Shown here: in pieces, positions 36,808 to 44,794 of the stretch
Layout of the letters: every line of letters starts with the position of its first letter
Position numbering within the stretch: position 1 is the first letter of the stretch
NCBI RefSeq assembly: GCF_022758235.1
Contig: NZ_JALEBG010000001.1
Span: 1,674,001-1,738,000, forward strand
Direction: 5' to 3'
DNA: 64,000 nt
From: Pontibacter liquoris
GTDB lineage: Bacteria; Bacteroidota; Bacteroidia; Cytophagales; Hymenobacteraceae
Notes under the pieces: model-generated
The model's input: the letters and a program-made list of their open reading frames with translations, nothing else
What the model was told of the DNA's origin: nothing
Databases searched by the model: none
Program-made: the position numbers and the translations under genes

Positions 36808-36922
36808 TTTTTATACCTTAGCAGTTAACCTATAAAAATAGTATATTAGTTAATAGATATTCTAACTACATCCAACGTGTCTTCAAACGTTAGGGAGATG
36901 TTTACCCAATAGAAATTCAACT

Positions 36923-37462
36923 ATGGAAATATACATAGCGCTTTTGCGCGGAATCAATGTGAGTGGGCAGAAGCAGATCAAAATGACTGACCTGAAAATT
37001 TGTTTGGAAGAGGCTGGCTTTCAGAAGGTGAAAACCTACATCCAGAGTGGCAATGTAGTATTTGAACACGAGAGCACAAACCCGCAGTTGGTAGCTGGTC
37101 TGGTTGAGCAAACTATACTTGAGCGTTTCGGGTTTGATATACACGTCAGGATAACCACTGCCTCAGAGTTGAAAGTTATTTTAGAAACGAACCCTTACCT
37201 GAATGGGAGGGAAGAGGATATAAAGCTGCTGTATGTTTCTTTTCTGTCTGAAGAACCCGCGCCGATAAGTATAGAGAACCTGCAGAAAGTGAATTGCCCG
37301 GAGGAATTCCGTATTGCTGGCAAGCATTTATACCTGTTCGCAACCAATGGCTATGGCAATGCAAAACTGAACAACAACCTGATTGAAAATAAGCTAAAGC
37401 TAAAAGCAACTACCCGTAACTGGAATACTATAACGAAGCTGGCTGAGATGGCGCAAGCCTGA
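36923..37462 (+). CDS. DUF1697 family protein
   Basis: This 179-residue protein carries the DUF1697 signature: YIALLRGINVSGQKQIKM at the N-terminus, then YIQSGNVVF. The C-terminus WNTITKLAEMA is also typical. The family is small, cytosolic and of unknown function. It is a single gene between the rpsA terminator and the tRNA-Cys gene. Confidence 0.9.
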   Translation: MEIYIALLRGINVSGQKQIKMTDLKICLEEAGFQKVKTYIQSGNVVFEHESTNPQLVAGLVEQTILERFGFDIHVRITTASELKVILETNPYLNGREEDIKLLYVSFLSEEPAPISIENLQKVNCPEEFRIAGKHLYLFATNGYGNAKLNNNLIENKLKLKATTRNWNTITKLAEMAQA

Positions 37463-37608
37463 TCTGCACATTTTTTTTGCTATCCCTTTAGACAAGGGCA
37501 GGAGTATAAAGCTCCTGACACCGTTATAGATAGCTGAATTTTATAGTTGTTTCCGATAAATCCGTAACATACTTTATTTGGTTGATTTGAAAAAACATGG
37601 GTTTATAG

Positions 37609-37639
37609 TTTGACAAACATACTTCTGTATGTATATTTG
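37609..37639 (+). promoter_or_regulatory. tRNA-Cys promoter
   Basis: TTTG at 37609-37612 and TATATTTG at 37632-37639 are separated by 19 bases, an exact match to the Bacteroidota -33/-7 consensus, and end 13 bases before the tRNA. Confidence 0.8.
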
Positions 37640-37652
37640 CACTCCCAATCAC

Positions 37653-37726
37653 GGTAACGTGGCCGAGTGGCTAGGCTCAGCTCTGCAAAAGCTGCTACAG
37701 CGGTTCGAATCCGCTCGTTACCTCCA
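37653..37726 (+). tRNA. tRNA-Cys (anticodon GCA)
   Basis: This is a 74-base cloverleaf with the CCA end encoded. The acceptor stem is GGTAACG/CGTTACC with discriminator T. The anticodon stem is CAGCT/AGCTG around loop CTGCAAA, giving anticodon GCA. The T arm is AGCGG-TTCGAAT-CCGCT. It has its own consensus promoter and terminator, so it is a single-gene transcript. Confidence 0.96.
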
Positions 37727-37727
37727 C

Positions 37728-37760
37728 ATCCCTGCAAGTATACTTGCAGGGATTTTTTTT
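37728..37760 (+). terminator. tRNA-Cys terminator
   Basis: ATCCCTGCAAGTA and TACTTGCAGGGAT form a perfect 26-base palindrome followed by a T-run, starting 1 base after the tRNA CCA end. Its centre is AAGTATACTT, two overlapping copies of the heptamer enriched across the window. Confidence 0.9.
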
Positions 37761-37926
37761 GTCCTTCCGGTTCTTGCCGTACGGCTTGATTTCTCACGCG
37801 TTTAATTCTCCAAAACCTTTCCGGTATACTTGCCTGGGCAGCCTGGCTATTTGCCGCAGCAGGCAATCTTTTAGGTGCCTTTTCCGTACTGTACCATTAG
37901 TCAGGTAGAAGCCGCACCTGGATAAA

Positions 37927-38073
37927 ATGGTGCAATTTTGCAACAGCTATATCCCAATGCACGTACTGCGCTTTGATCTATGGAATATGTATGATCAACT
38001 GGCTGCTTTAGCGGAGTATAAACCCAGCGCCGGCTATACGCAACCGAAAGAACCTGAGATAATCAACGAATAG
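37927..38073 (+). CDS. Possible 48-codon small gene upstream of cphA
   Basis: ATG at 37927 opens a 48-codon frame ending at TAG 38071-38073, 21 bases before cphA. The product is moderately acidic, with MHVLRFDLWNMYDQLAALAEY in outline and no membrane helix. I do not recognise it. The tight spacing to cphA and tolerable composition are the only support; it may be chance or the remnant of a former upstream gene. Confidence 0.25.
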   Translation: MVQFCNSYIPMHVLRFDLWNMYDQLAALAEYKPSAGYTQPKEPEIINE

Positions 38074-38094
38074 CTTACCCAGCGTAACCAAAAA

Positions 38095-40722
38095 ATGAAT
38101 ATCCTAGATTTGCGCGTCATGCGCGGACCAAACTATTGGTCAGTAAAGCACCCTAAGCTCATCGTGATCAAGCTCGGACTGGAAGAGCTTACTGATACGC
38201 TCACCGATCAGGTACCAAATTTTTCCAGCAGACTGCGCCAGCTATTTCCCGGGTTGCAGCACCATCGTTCGGCAGCCGGCGTAGAAGGCGGCTTTTTTAA
38301 GACCGTGGAGGAAGGCACTACCTTTGGCCATGTGGTGCAGCATGTGGCCCTGGAACTGCAAACCATGGCAGGTATGGAGTGCGGCTATGGGCGTTGCCAT
38401 CCGGCCCGGGAGCAGGGCACCATGTTCGTCGTATTCTCTTACCAGGAGGAACGGGCCGGCGATTATGCCGCCTACGCCGCCGTGCGCATCACAAAGGCAC
38501 TCATTAAAGGAGAGAAGTATAAGCTGAGCGATGATATTTCGCGCCTGCATGAAATCCGCGAGGATGAGTATTTCGGCCCCAGCACGTATGCTATCGTTTC
38601 CGAAGCCATTAGCAGAGGCATACCATATATTCGTCTGAACCGCCATTCGCTTATCCAGCTAGGGTATGGCGTGCACCAGAAGCGCATTCAGGCGACCATG
38701 ACCTGTAAAACAGCCTGTTTTGCTGTAGAGATTGCCGGTGATAAAAAAGCTACGAAAGACATACTGGAAGAAGCCGGCATTCCGGTGCCCAAAGGAACCA
38801 CCGTCTACTCGCAGGAGGAACTGAAGCAGGCAGTCAGCTGGCTGGGCTTCCCGCTTGTGGTAAAACCGCTGGATGGCAACCATGGCAAGGGTGCTACGAT
38901 CAACATCACCAACCTAAAAGAGGCGCAGCGTGGTTTTACAGAAGCCCGTAAGTTTTCAGCAGGCGTCATGGTAGAGCAGTTTATAGAAGGCTACGACTTT
39001 CGGTTACTGGTTATCCAGGGCAAATTTGTAGCTGCTGCCAAGCGCACACCGGCCATGGTAACAGGCGACGGCTTTTCTACCATCAAACAGCTCATCGACC
39101 GTGAAAACAAGGATCCCCGCCGCGGCATCGGCCACGAGAAGGTACTTACAAAAATCACCCTGGATAAGCATACCCAAAACATTCTAAAAAGCCAGAATCT
39201 GACTTCAAAATCAGTGCTGCCGGCAGGCCATATACTCTACCTGAAAAGCACCGCCAACATCAGCACGGGTGGTACCGCCACCGACGTAACGGACCTGGTG
39301 GACCCCTATAATATCCTGATGGCCGAGCGCATTGCTGGCCTTATCGGGCTCGACATTTGCGGCATTGACGTGATGACAACTGATATTGCCATTCCACTGA
39401 ACGAAACACGCGGAGCCGTGCTGGAGGTAAATGCTGCGCCTGGCTTCCGGATGCATATTTCGCCCACCTATGGCCTTGCCCGTAACGTGGCCGAGCCTGT
39501 CGTGGACATGATGTTCCCGCAGGGCGTACCTGCACGCATTCCCATAATTGCGGTAACAGGCACCAATGGCAAAACCACCACCACGCGCCTGATCGCCCAT
39601 ATGGTAAAGCATAAAGGCTATCAGGTAGGCTACACTACTACCGATGGCATCTACATCCAGGACAAGCTCCTGGTGAAAGGTGATACGACAGGTTCTTATA
39701 GTGCCGAGTTTGTGTTAAAAGATCCGACAGTGAACTTTGCGGTGCTGGAATGTGCTCGTGGTGGGCTGTTGCGCTCCGGACTCGGTTTTCAGCACTGCGA
39801 TATCGGTATCGTGACCAACGTAAGCTCCGACCACCTGGGGCTGCGCGATATTCATACCCTGGAGGAACTGGCGCAGGTGAAAGCGGTGATCCCGAAAAGC
39901 GTGAGCGCGGATGGCTATGCTATACTTAACGCCGACGATGACTTGGTCTATGCCATGGCAGACGAGGTGAGCTGCAAAGTGGCCTACTTTAGTATGGACG
40001 AAAACAACCCGCGCATATTAAAGCACATTGCCAAAGGAGGGCTGGCTGCCGTGTGCGAGAATGGTTATATCTCCGTCTTCAAGAACAGCTACAAAATCCG
40101 CATCGACCGGGTGGGGGATGTGCCGCTAACGTTTGGCGGCAAAGCGAAATTCAATATTGAGAACTGCCTGGCTGCTGTGCTGGCCGGATACATCTCTCAT
40201 TTTGATATCGAGGATATCAAAACAGCGCTGCGCACTTTCCTGCCATCTCCTAGCAAAACGCCGGGCCGCATGAACCTGTTCAAGTTCCCCGACTTTGATG
40301 TGCTGCTGGACTATGCTCATAATGTAGGTGGCCTGCGTGCCATCGGAGATTTCCTCACCGCCCAGGAAGCTACTAAAAAAGTAGGTATTGTGGCAGGGGT
40401 AGGAGACCGCAGACGTGAAGATATTATTGAGCTGGGCCAGCTGGCCGGCGAGTTGTTTGATGAAGTGATTGTGCGGGTAGATGCCGATCTGCGCGGCAGG
40501 TCAGCCGAAGAGGTGGTGGAACTACTTACCCTAGGCATTCAGGTCAGTGCGCCGGGCAAGCCAGTGCGCCTCATACCCGAGGAGATGCGGGCCATTGCCT
40601 ATGCCCTAGAGCATGCCATACCTGGTTCTTTTATCGCCATTTTTACCGAAGACATCAGCGAAGCAGTGAAGATGATCGAAAGCTTTAAAGTGATTCAGGA
40701 CAGAAAAGTACTTGTTGACTAA
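38095..40722 (+). CDS. cphA: Cyanophycin synthetase-like peptide ligase
   Basis: This 875-residue protein has the CphA architecture: an N-terminal domain (MNILDLRVMRGPNYWSV), an ATP-grasp domain around residues 210-470 (GFPLVVKPLDGNHGKGATINI; VLEVNAAPGFRMH), and a Mur-ligase-like domain with P-loop VTGTNGKTTTTRLIAHM near 485 and LDYAHNVGGLRAI later. CphA polymerises aspartate with arginine side chains into the storage polymer cyanophycin. No cyanophycinase (cphB) or isoaspartyl dipeptidase lies next to it here, though one often does. Product could therefore be cyanophycin or a related peptide. Confidence 0.92.
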   Translation: MNILDLRVMRGPNYWSVKHPKLIVIKLGLEELTDTLTDQVPNFSSRLRQLFPGLQHHRSAAGVEGGFFKTVEEGTTFGHVVQHVALELQTMAGMECGYGRCHPAREQGTMFVVFSYQEERAGDYAAYAAVRITKALIKGEKYKLSDDISRLHEIREDEYFGPSTYAIVSEAISRGIPYIRLNRHSLIQLGYGVHQKRIQATMTCKTACFAVEIAGDKKATKDILEEAGIPVPKGTTVYSQEELKQAVSWLGFPLVVKPLDGNHGKGATINITNLKEAQRGFTEARKFSAGVMVEQFIEGYDFRLLVIQGKFVAAAKRTPAMVTGDGFSTIKQLIDRENKDPRRGIGHEKVLTKITLDKHTQNILKSQNLTSKSVLPAGHILYLKSTANISTGGTATDVTDLVDPYNILMAERIAGLIGLDICGIDVMTTDIAIPLNETRGAVLEVNAAPGFRMHISPTYGLARNVAEPVVDMMFPQGVPARIPIIAVTGTNGKTTTTRLIAHMVKHKGYQVGYTTTDGIYIQDKLLVKGDTTGSYSAEFVLKDPTVNFAVLECARGGLLRSGLGFQHCDIGIVTNVSSDHLGLRDIHTLEELAQVKAVIPKSVSADGYAILNADDDLVYAMADEVSCKVAYFSMDENNPRILKHIAKGGLAAVCENGYISVFKNSYKIRIDRVGDVPLTFGGKAKFNIENCLAAVLAGYISHFDIEDIKTALRTFLPSPSKTPGRMNLFKFPDFDVLLDYAHNVGGLRAIGDFLTAQEATKKVGIVAGVGDRRREDIIELGQLAGELFDEVIVRVDADLRGRSAEEVVELLTLGIQVSAPGKPVRLIPEEMRAIAYALEHAIPGSFIAIFTEDISEAVKMIESFKVIQDRKVLVD

Positions 40723-40773
40723 ATTCGGCGCTAGGCCAAAACTATTAAAACTATTACATGTGAACGATGGACT

Positions 40774-40806
40774 AAAGCCCCTTCCGCAGGATAGGGGCTT
40801 TTTTTA
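40774..40806 (+). terminator. cphA terminator
   Basis: AAAGCCCCT and AGGGGCTTT form a 9-base stem with a 10-base loop and a T7 run, 51 bases after the cphA stop. Confidence 0.85.
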
Positions 40807-40958
40807 TGGTTTTCATGCAAGTATAAACTAGAGCCGCTGCTTCTGAATTCCGCGGTAAGCAAGCAGGCAAGGCGTTTTGCTTTGGGCAATTTTGGAGGAT
40901 AATAAAATAACAATCGGTAAAGCTCCTTTTTGGAGATAGGACTTTGAATCCGCTTATA

Positions 40959-41000
40959 TGTCATCCTGTAAGGATTTTGATGGAAGGGAGGTTAAGCCTT
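40959..41000. repeat. Dispersed intergenic repeat, truncated copy C
   Basis: It begins TGTCATCCTGTAAGGAT and continues with a GAAGG...GTTAAGC segment that aligns with the left half of copy B in the same orientation. A further GAAGG...GTTAAGC piece at about 41047-41075 may be a fourth fragment. Confidence 0.6.
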
Positions 41001-41094
41001 AACTAAGCACGCATTCTGCTGCTTTTCCATCAGCCCAAAGTTCACCTTAGAAGGAAGGGTAGTTAAGCTCTAATAAGATAAGCACATAAAACAC

Positions 41095-41171
41095 TGTCAT
41101 TCTGTTAAGAATATTGGTAGAAGGTAGATTAAGCTTTTGCGGACTGCTCACAAGATCCTTTCAGGATGACA
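41095..41171. repeat. Dispersed intergenic repeat, copy B
   Basis: This 77-base copy runs from TGTCATTCTG to ATCCTTTCAGGATGACA. Left flank AAGATAAGC...AAACAC is shared with copy A. The inverted ends and lack of coding sequence suggest a MITE-like or REP-like element. Confidence 0.8.
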
Positions 41172-41324
41172 ATGAGGTAGAATGTAACGACCCTATGCTT
41201 TCGAAAGGAGTGAAGGAGGTGTTTATACTTGGGCGATGAAACACCTATAGGAAGTATAAGCCTCATCTAAATTTGAAGTCATAAGAAACTACTCCGGCTG
41301 CTTCAACGCAGCACCTATAAAACC

Positions 41325-41355
41325 AAAAAAGCCCCTGCTTGGAGGCAGGGGCTTT
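41325..41355 (-). terminator. Terminator of the coiled-coil membrane protein gene
   Basis: AAAGCCCCTGC and GGCAGGGGCTTT pair around a short loop. On the minus strand a run of six T follows. It lies 26 bases after the stop at 41381. Confidence 0.85.
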
Positions 41356-41380
41356 AAAGTATAATCGTTCAGCTTAGAGG

Positions 41381-42322
41381 CTATTTAAGTATAAAGCTGG
41401 TTTTTCCGATCAAGAAGCCATCGGCATACAATTCTACTGTGTGCTGCCCTTTCTTGTATTCGGCATTTTTTGCGTACACAAAGCTTAACTGCTGTTGGGT
41501 ATTGTCATAAACAAAATCACGCTTGGCCGTGTAGTACATGTTTTCGCCATCCATCTGGAAAGAGCCGGAGCCCGTTGAAAGGTTGTAGAGGGCCGCACCG
41601 TCAGGCTCGATCAGGCGCATGTAAACGGTTTTGGGTTCTTTGGCAGCCACATCATTTTTGGCCAGTTTAAAAGCCACACGGATCTTTTCAACGCGCTTTG
41701 CTTTAAACTCATTGTCGTTGTCGTCCTTTTCCTTACCGCGCTTGTTGATGATATTGACGCTCAGGTTCTGAGCTTCGAGTCGGGAGGCAACTTTCACTTT
41801 TTCGGATAATTCCTTATTCGATGTCTTAAACGTGGTCAGGCTGTCGGCCAGTTGAGTTTTAGTGTTTTGCAGGGTAGTGTTTTCCGTAGCGAGCACCTCG
41901 TTGTCTTCTTTAAGCTTGGCGATCTGCTCGTCTTTCTGCTTAAGCTGCTGTTCAAACGCTTTGGCCTTGTCGCGGAAGCGGCGCTGGTCTGTCAAGCTGT
42001 AGCTTTTGGTTCTGAAACCGCGCAGTTCGCTCAGGTCCGCTGTAATAGCAGAGATCTTGCTTTCAAGCGAGTCGTTTTCCAGGCCCATGGCCTGCAGTTC
42101 CTGGCTCTGGCGCTCAAAATCAGCTTTCAGGGCTTCATATACTTTGATCTGGTTTTCCAGTTCGCTGTTCTTTACCCGAATCACTTCGGCCTGCTCCTCG
42201 GTTTTCTCCTTTTTCTGGTAATTCATGTAAATCAGGATCCCGTTGATGCTGATCAGGACAACCAATAGGCCTCCGATCAACAGTTTGCGGTTGCTACGAT
42301 TCTCAGGAGTATTCGCTGGCAT
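41381..42322 (-). CDS. Single-pass membrane protein with long coiled coil
   Basis: This 313-residue protein has one membrane helix near residues 14-33 (LLIGGLLVVLISINGILIYM). A coiled coil of ~150 residues with heptad-like Leu/Glu/Lys spacing runs to about residue 190. The compact C-terminal beta-rich domain starts near KIRVAFKLAKNDVA and ends YADGFLIGKTSFILK. Similar proteins occur across Cytophagales without a known function. The topology implies that coiled coil and end domain face the periplasm. Single gene with its own promoter and terminator. Confidence 0.72.
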   Translation of the reverse strand: MPANTPENRSNRKLLIGGLLVVLISINGILIYMNYQKKEKTEEQAEVIRVKNSELENQIKVYEALKADFERQSQELQAMGLENDSLESKISAITADLSELRGFRTKSYSLTDQRRFRDKAKAFEQQLKQKDEQIAKLKEDNEVLATENTTLQNTKTQLADSLTTFKTSNKELSEKVKVASRLEAQNLSVNIINKRGKEKDDNDNEFKAKRVEKIRVAFKLAKNDVAAKEPKTVYMRLIEPDGAALYNLSTGSGSFQMDGENMYYTAKRDFVYDNTQQQLSFVYAKNAEYKKGQHTVELYADGFLIGKTSFILK

Positions 42323-42400
42323 AGGGTTTTTGTTTAGGTGATTTTAAGGTGAAAATGGTTAATAAGTATAAATTGCAGTATAAGTAATGAGGTGCAGAAT

Positions 42401-42408
42401 CAAATATA
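42401..42408 (-). promoter_or_regulatory. Candidate -7 element of the coiled-coil gene
   Basis: The minus strand reads TATATTTG (TAnnTTTG), about 79 bases before the start codon at 42322. No clear -33 element. Confidence 0.35.
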
Positions 42409-42435
42409 AGACATTTGATTTATAATCATAAACCG

Positions 42436-43053
42436 ATGAACCAAGATTTTAACGCCGCTTATTGGCAGGAACGCTACCTGGCAGAACAGACGGGCTGGGA
42501 TGCCGGAACTATAACGCCGCCGCTCAAAAATTATTTTGACCAGTTGCCTGATAAGGACCTGCGCATCCTTATTCCGGGGTGTGGCCGTGCGTACGAAGCG
42601 GAGTACCTGCATGCAAAGGGTTTTAAAAATGTATTTCTGGCCGATGTTGCGGAAGCGCCGCTACAGCACTTTGCGTCCCGCGTTCCGGACTTCCCCAAAG
42701 CGCACCTGCTGCTGCAGGACTTCTTCAGTTTGTCCGGCCCGTATGATCTGATCGTGGAGCAAACCTTCTTCTGCGCCCTCCCGCCTGAACTACGAGCGAA
42801 TTACGCAAAAAAGTGCGCGGGGTTGCTGGCACCCGCCGGCAAACTCATGGGGCTGCTGTTTGATACTGTTTTTGAGAAGGATGGCCCCCCATTCGGCGGC
42901 AACAGAAACGAGTACCGCACCTACTTTGCACCTTACTTCGACTTCCTGCATTTCGAGACTGCTTATAATTCCATAGCACCGCGGCAGGGCAAGGAGCTCT
43001 TCATCCTGCTGCAGGTAAAAACGGCTATTGCCGACAAGATCCCGCATGCTTAA
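42436..43053 (+). CDS. Thiopurine methyltransferase-like SAM methyltransferase
   Basis: This protein is 205 residues from the ATG at 42436 (MNQDFNAAYWQERYLAEQTGWDAG); a TTG 21 bases earlier is unlikely. The TPMT-family pattern is visible: W-x-x-R at the start, TGWDAG, ILIPGCGRAYEAEYL as motif I, and LIVEQTFFCALPPELR. PPFGGNRNEYRTYF is the later family block. These enzymes methylate small thiol or selenium compounds in some bacteria; the substrate here is unknown. Confidence 0.85.
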   Translation: MNQDFNAAYWQERYLAEQTGWDAGTITPPLKNYFDQLPDKDLRILIPGCGRAYEAEYLHAKGFKNVFLADVAEAPLQHFASRVPDFPKAHLLLQDFFSLSGPYDLIVEQTFFCALPPELRANYAKKCAGLLAPAGKLMGLLFDTVFEKDGPPFGGNRNEYRTYFAPYFDFLHFETAYNSIAPRQGKELFILLQVKTAIADKIPHA

Positions 43054-43089
43054 TCCGAAATTCATAATTCGTAATTCCCATTAGATACC

Positions 43090-43097
43090 TACCTTTG
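43090..43097 (+). promoter_or_regulatory. Candidate kdsA -7 element
   Basis: TACCTTTG matches TAnnTTTG, 36 bases before the kdsA ATG. No TTTG at the expected -33 distance. Confidence 0.4.
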
Positions 43098-43133
43098 CAA
43101 GGCCGGAAGGCAATACTTAAAGTATAAATAGAT

Positions 43134-43943
43134 ATGTTTGAGATACCAAAGCTGGCTTATACCAATTCGGGCAATTTCTTTCTGATGGCCGGGCCCTGTG
43201 CTATTGAAGGCGAAGACATGGCCATGGAGATTGCCGGACGTCTGAAAGAAATAACCGACAAGCTTCAGATTCCATGGATATTTAAAGGCTCGTACCGGAA
43301 AGCGAACCGCTCGCGCCTAGATTCCTTTACCGGCATCGGCGATGAAAAAGCGCTGCGTATTTTGCAGAAAGTGAGCCGCGAATTTGATGTGCCCACCGTA
43401 ACCGATATTCACGAAACATCCGAAGCAGCCATGGCCGCCGAATACGTGGATGTGCTCCAGATCCCGGCTTTCCTATGTCGCCAAACCGACCTGCTGATTG
43501 CCGCCGCGGAGACAGGCAAAGTGGTGAACATCAAAAAAGGCCAGTTCCTGTCGGGACAGGCTATGCGCTTTGCCGTGGACAAGGTGATGGAGTCCGGCAA
43601 CAATAAGGTTATTCTGACCGACCGGGGCAACAGCTTCGGATATTCCGACCTGGTGGTGGATTTCCGGAACCTGCCCGAGATGCAGTCGCATAACGTGCCG
43701 GTGGTGATGGACGTGACGCACTCGTTGCAGCAACCCAACCAAAGTTCCGGCGTAACCGGGGGCAAACCCGCTCTGATTGAAACCATTGCCAAAGCCGCAA
43801 TAGCCGTAGGAGCCGATGGCTTGTTCATCGAAACCCACCCGCAACCAAGTATAGCCAAGTCGGATGGGGCCAACATGCTGCCGCTGGACCAACTGGAAGC
43901 CTTGCTGCAAAAGCTGATCCGCATCCGTCAGGCTGTCAGCTAA
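43134..43943 (+). CDS. kdsA: 3-deoxy-8-phosphooctulonate synthase
   Basis: This 269-residue enzyme condenses phosphoenolpyruvate and arabinose 5-phosphate to Kdo 8-phosphate for the LPS inner core. Diagnostic segments are FLMAGPCAIEGEDMA, IFKGSYRKANRSRLDSF, DVLQIPAFLCRQTDLL, LTDRGNSFGYSDLVVDFR and DGLFIETHPQPSIAKSDGANML. NRSR and the Cys/Asn choice distinguish it from DAHP synthases. Own promoter and terminator; other Kdo genes are not adjacent. Confidence 0.96.
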   Translation: MFEIPKLAYTNSGNFFLMAGPCAIEGEDMAMEIAGRLKEITDKLQIPWIFKGSYRKANRSRLDSFTGIGDEKALRILQKVSREFDVPTVTDIHETSEAAMAAEYVDVLQIPAFLCRQTDLLIAAAETGKVVNIKKGQFLSGQAMRFAVDKVMESGNNKVILTDRGNSFGYSDLVVDFRNLPEMQSHNVPVVMDVTHSLQQPNQSSGVTGGKPALIETIAKAAIAVGADGLFIETHPQPSIAKSDGANMLPLDQLEALLQKLIRIRQAVS

Positions 43944-43960
43944 GTATAAATTTATAAAAT

Positions 43961-43998
43961 AAAGTGCACCGCATGCCTTTTGCTGCGGTGCACTTTTT
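43961..43998 (+). terminator. kdsA terminator
   Basis: AAAGTGCACCGCA and TGCGGTGCACTTT form a perfect 13-base stem with a 10-base loop and T-run, 18 bases after the kdsA stop. This hairpin also argues against any start of the next gene before 44021. Confidence 0.9.
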
Positions 43999-44020
43999 GT
44001 TTTCATGCGTAAGCAGTAAT

Positions 44021-44794
44021 ATGAGCGCCAACGATTATAGCCCTGCCTGGGAAGTATACTTTTGCCATATAGAAGAGCAGCCCGCCTTTGTGAGTACAGA
44101 CCTGGGCCTTGCCGAGATGGCGCCCATTGCCTCGAAGCCGAACTTGATGGAAGTAGCCGTAGCCCTGCGCACGGCCGATGAGAGCGGGTTCCCTGAGGCA
44201 GCTGAATGGGGCATGCTCGAAAAGATTGAGGATGCCGTGGTGCAGCTGCTGGAGGAGCAGCTCGAAGCACTGTTTGTAGGAAAGACGCTGCACAGCGGCA
44301 AGCGTGGCTTATACTTCTACGGCGAGCAGACGCTGGCCCTGGATAACTGCGTAGAGGAGATCAAGAAGAAATTCCCGGATTACCTCATCGTGTCGCAGGC
44401 CACCGAAGATGCCGATTGGGAAGTATACTTCAATTACCTCTACCCCGATGAGGAAAGTATGCAGCGCATCCAGAATACACGCGTGCTGCAAGAACTGGAG
44501 GAGCAGGGCGATCAAGCGTATGTGCCGCGCCCCATCACGCATTATTTATACTTTCAGACAACCGCTGAACGGCAAACCGCAGGAAAGTCGTTGGAAGAAC
44601 AGGGGTATACGTTGGATGCCGTGGTAGAGGAGCCGGAAGAGGAGGTTTATACCTACAAACTGGTGGTTACCCGGCCTGATAAAGCCGACGAAGAGACGAT
44701 CAACGAAGTAACCAGTGCGCTGCTGCGCCTGGCCCGCCACCACAATGGCGAATACGATGGTTGGGAAGCACCTGTGATTACAGACAACGCCTGA
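44021..44794 (+). CDS. DUF695 and RraB-like two-domain protein
   Basis: This protein is 257 residues from the ATG at 44021. Residues ~9-130 match DUF695 (WEVYFCHIEEQPAFVSTDLGLAEM; EKIEDAVVQLLEE). The second half has an RraB-like (regulator of RNase E activity B) domain: HYLYFQTTAERQTAGKSLEEQGYTLD, YKLVVTRPDKADEETINEV, ending HHNGEYDGWEAPV. Both halves begin WEVYF, so a DUF695-like strand may recur at ~145. RraB in E. coli inhibits RNase E; a similar role here is not shown. Its stop abuts the stop of the converging methyltransferase gene. Confidence 0.8.
   Translation: MSANDYSPAWEVYFCHIEEQPAFVSTDLGLAEMAPIASKPNLMEVAVALRTADESGFPEAAEWGMLEKIEDAVVQLLEEQLEALFVGKTLHSGKRGLYFYGEQTLALDNCVEEIKKKFPDYLIVSQATEDADWEVYFNYLYPDEESMQRIQNTRVLQELEEQGDQAYVPRPITHYLYFQTTAERQTAGKSLEEQGYTLDAVVEEPEEEVYTYKLVVTRPDKADEETINEVTSALLRLARHHNGEYDGWEAPVITDNA

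Larger units (their letters stand above)
40723..41380. other. 658-base spacer with repeat cluster
   Basis: The spacer between cphA and the converging coiled-coil gene contains the cphA terminator, degenerate repeat copies at 40959-41000 and about 41047-41075, the well-preserved copy at 41095-41171, and the minus-strand terminator at 41325-41355. No coding sequence was found. Confidence 0.6.
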
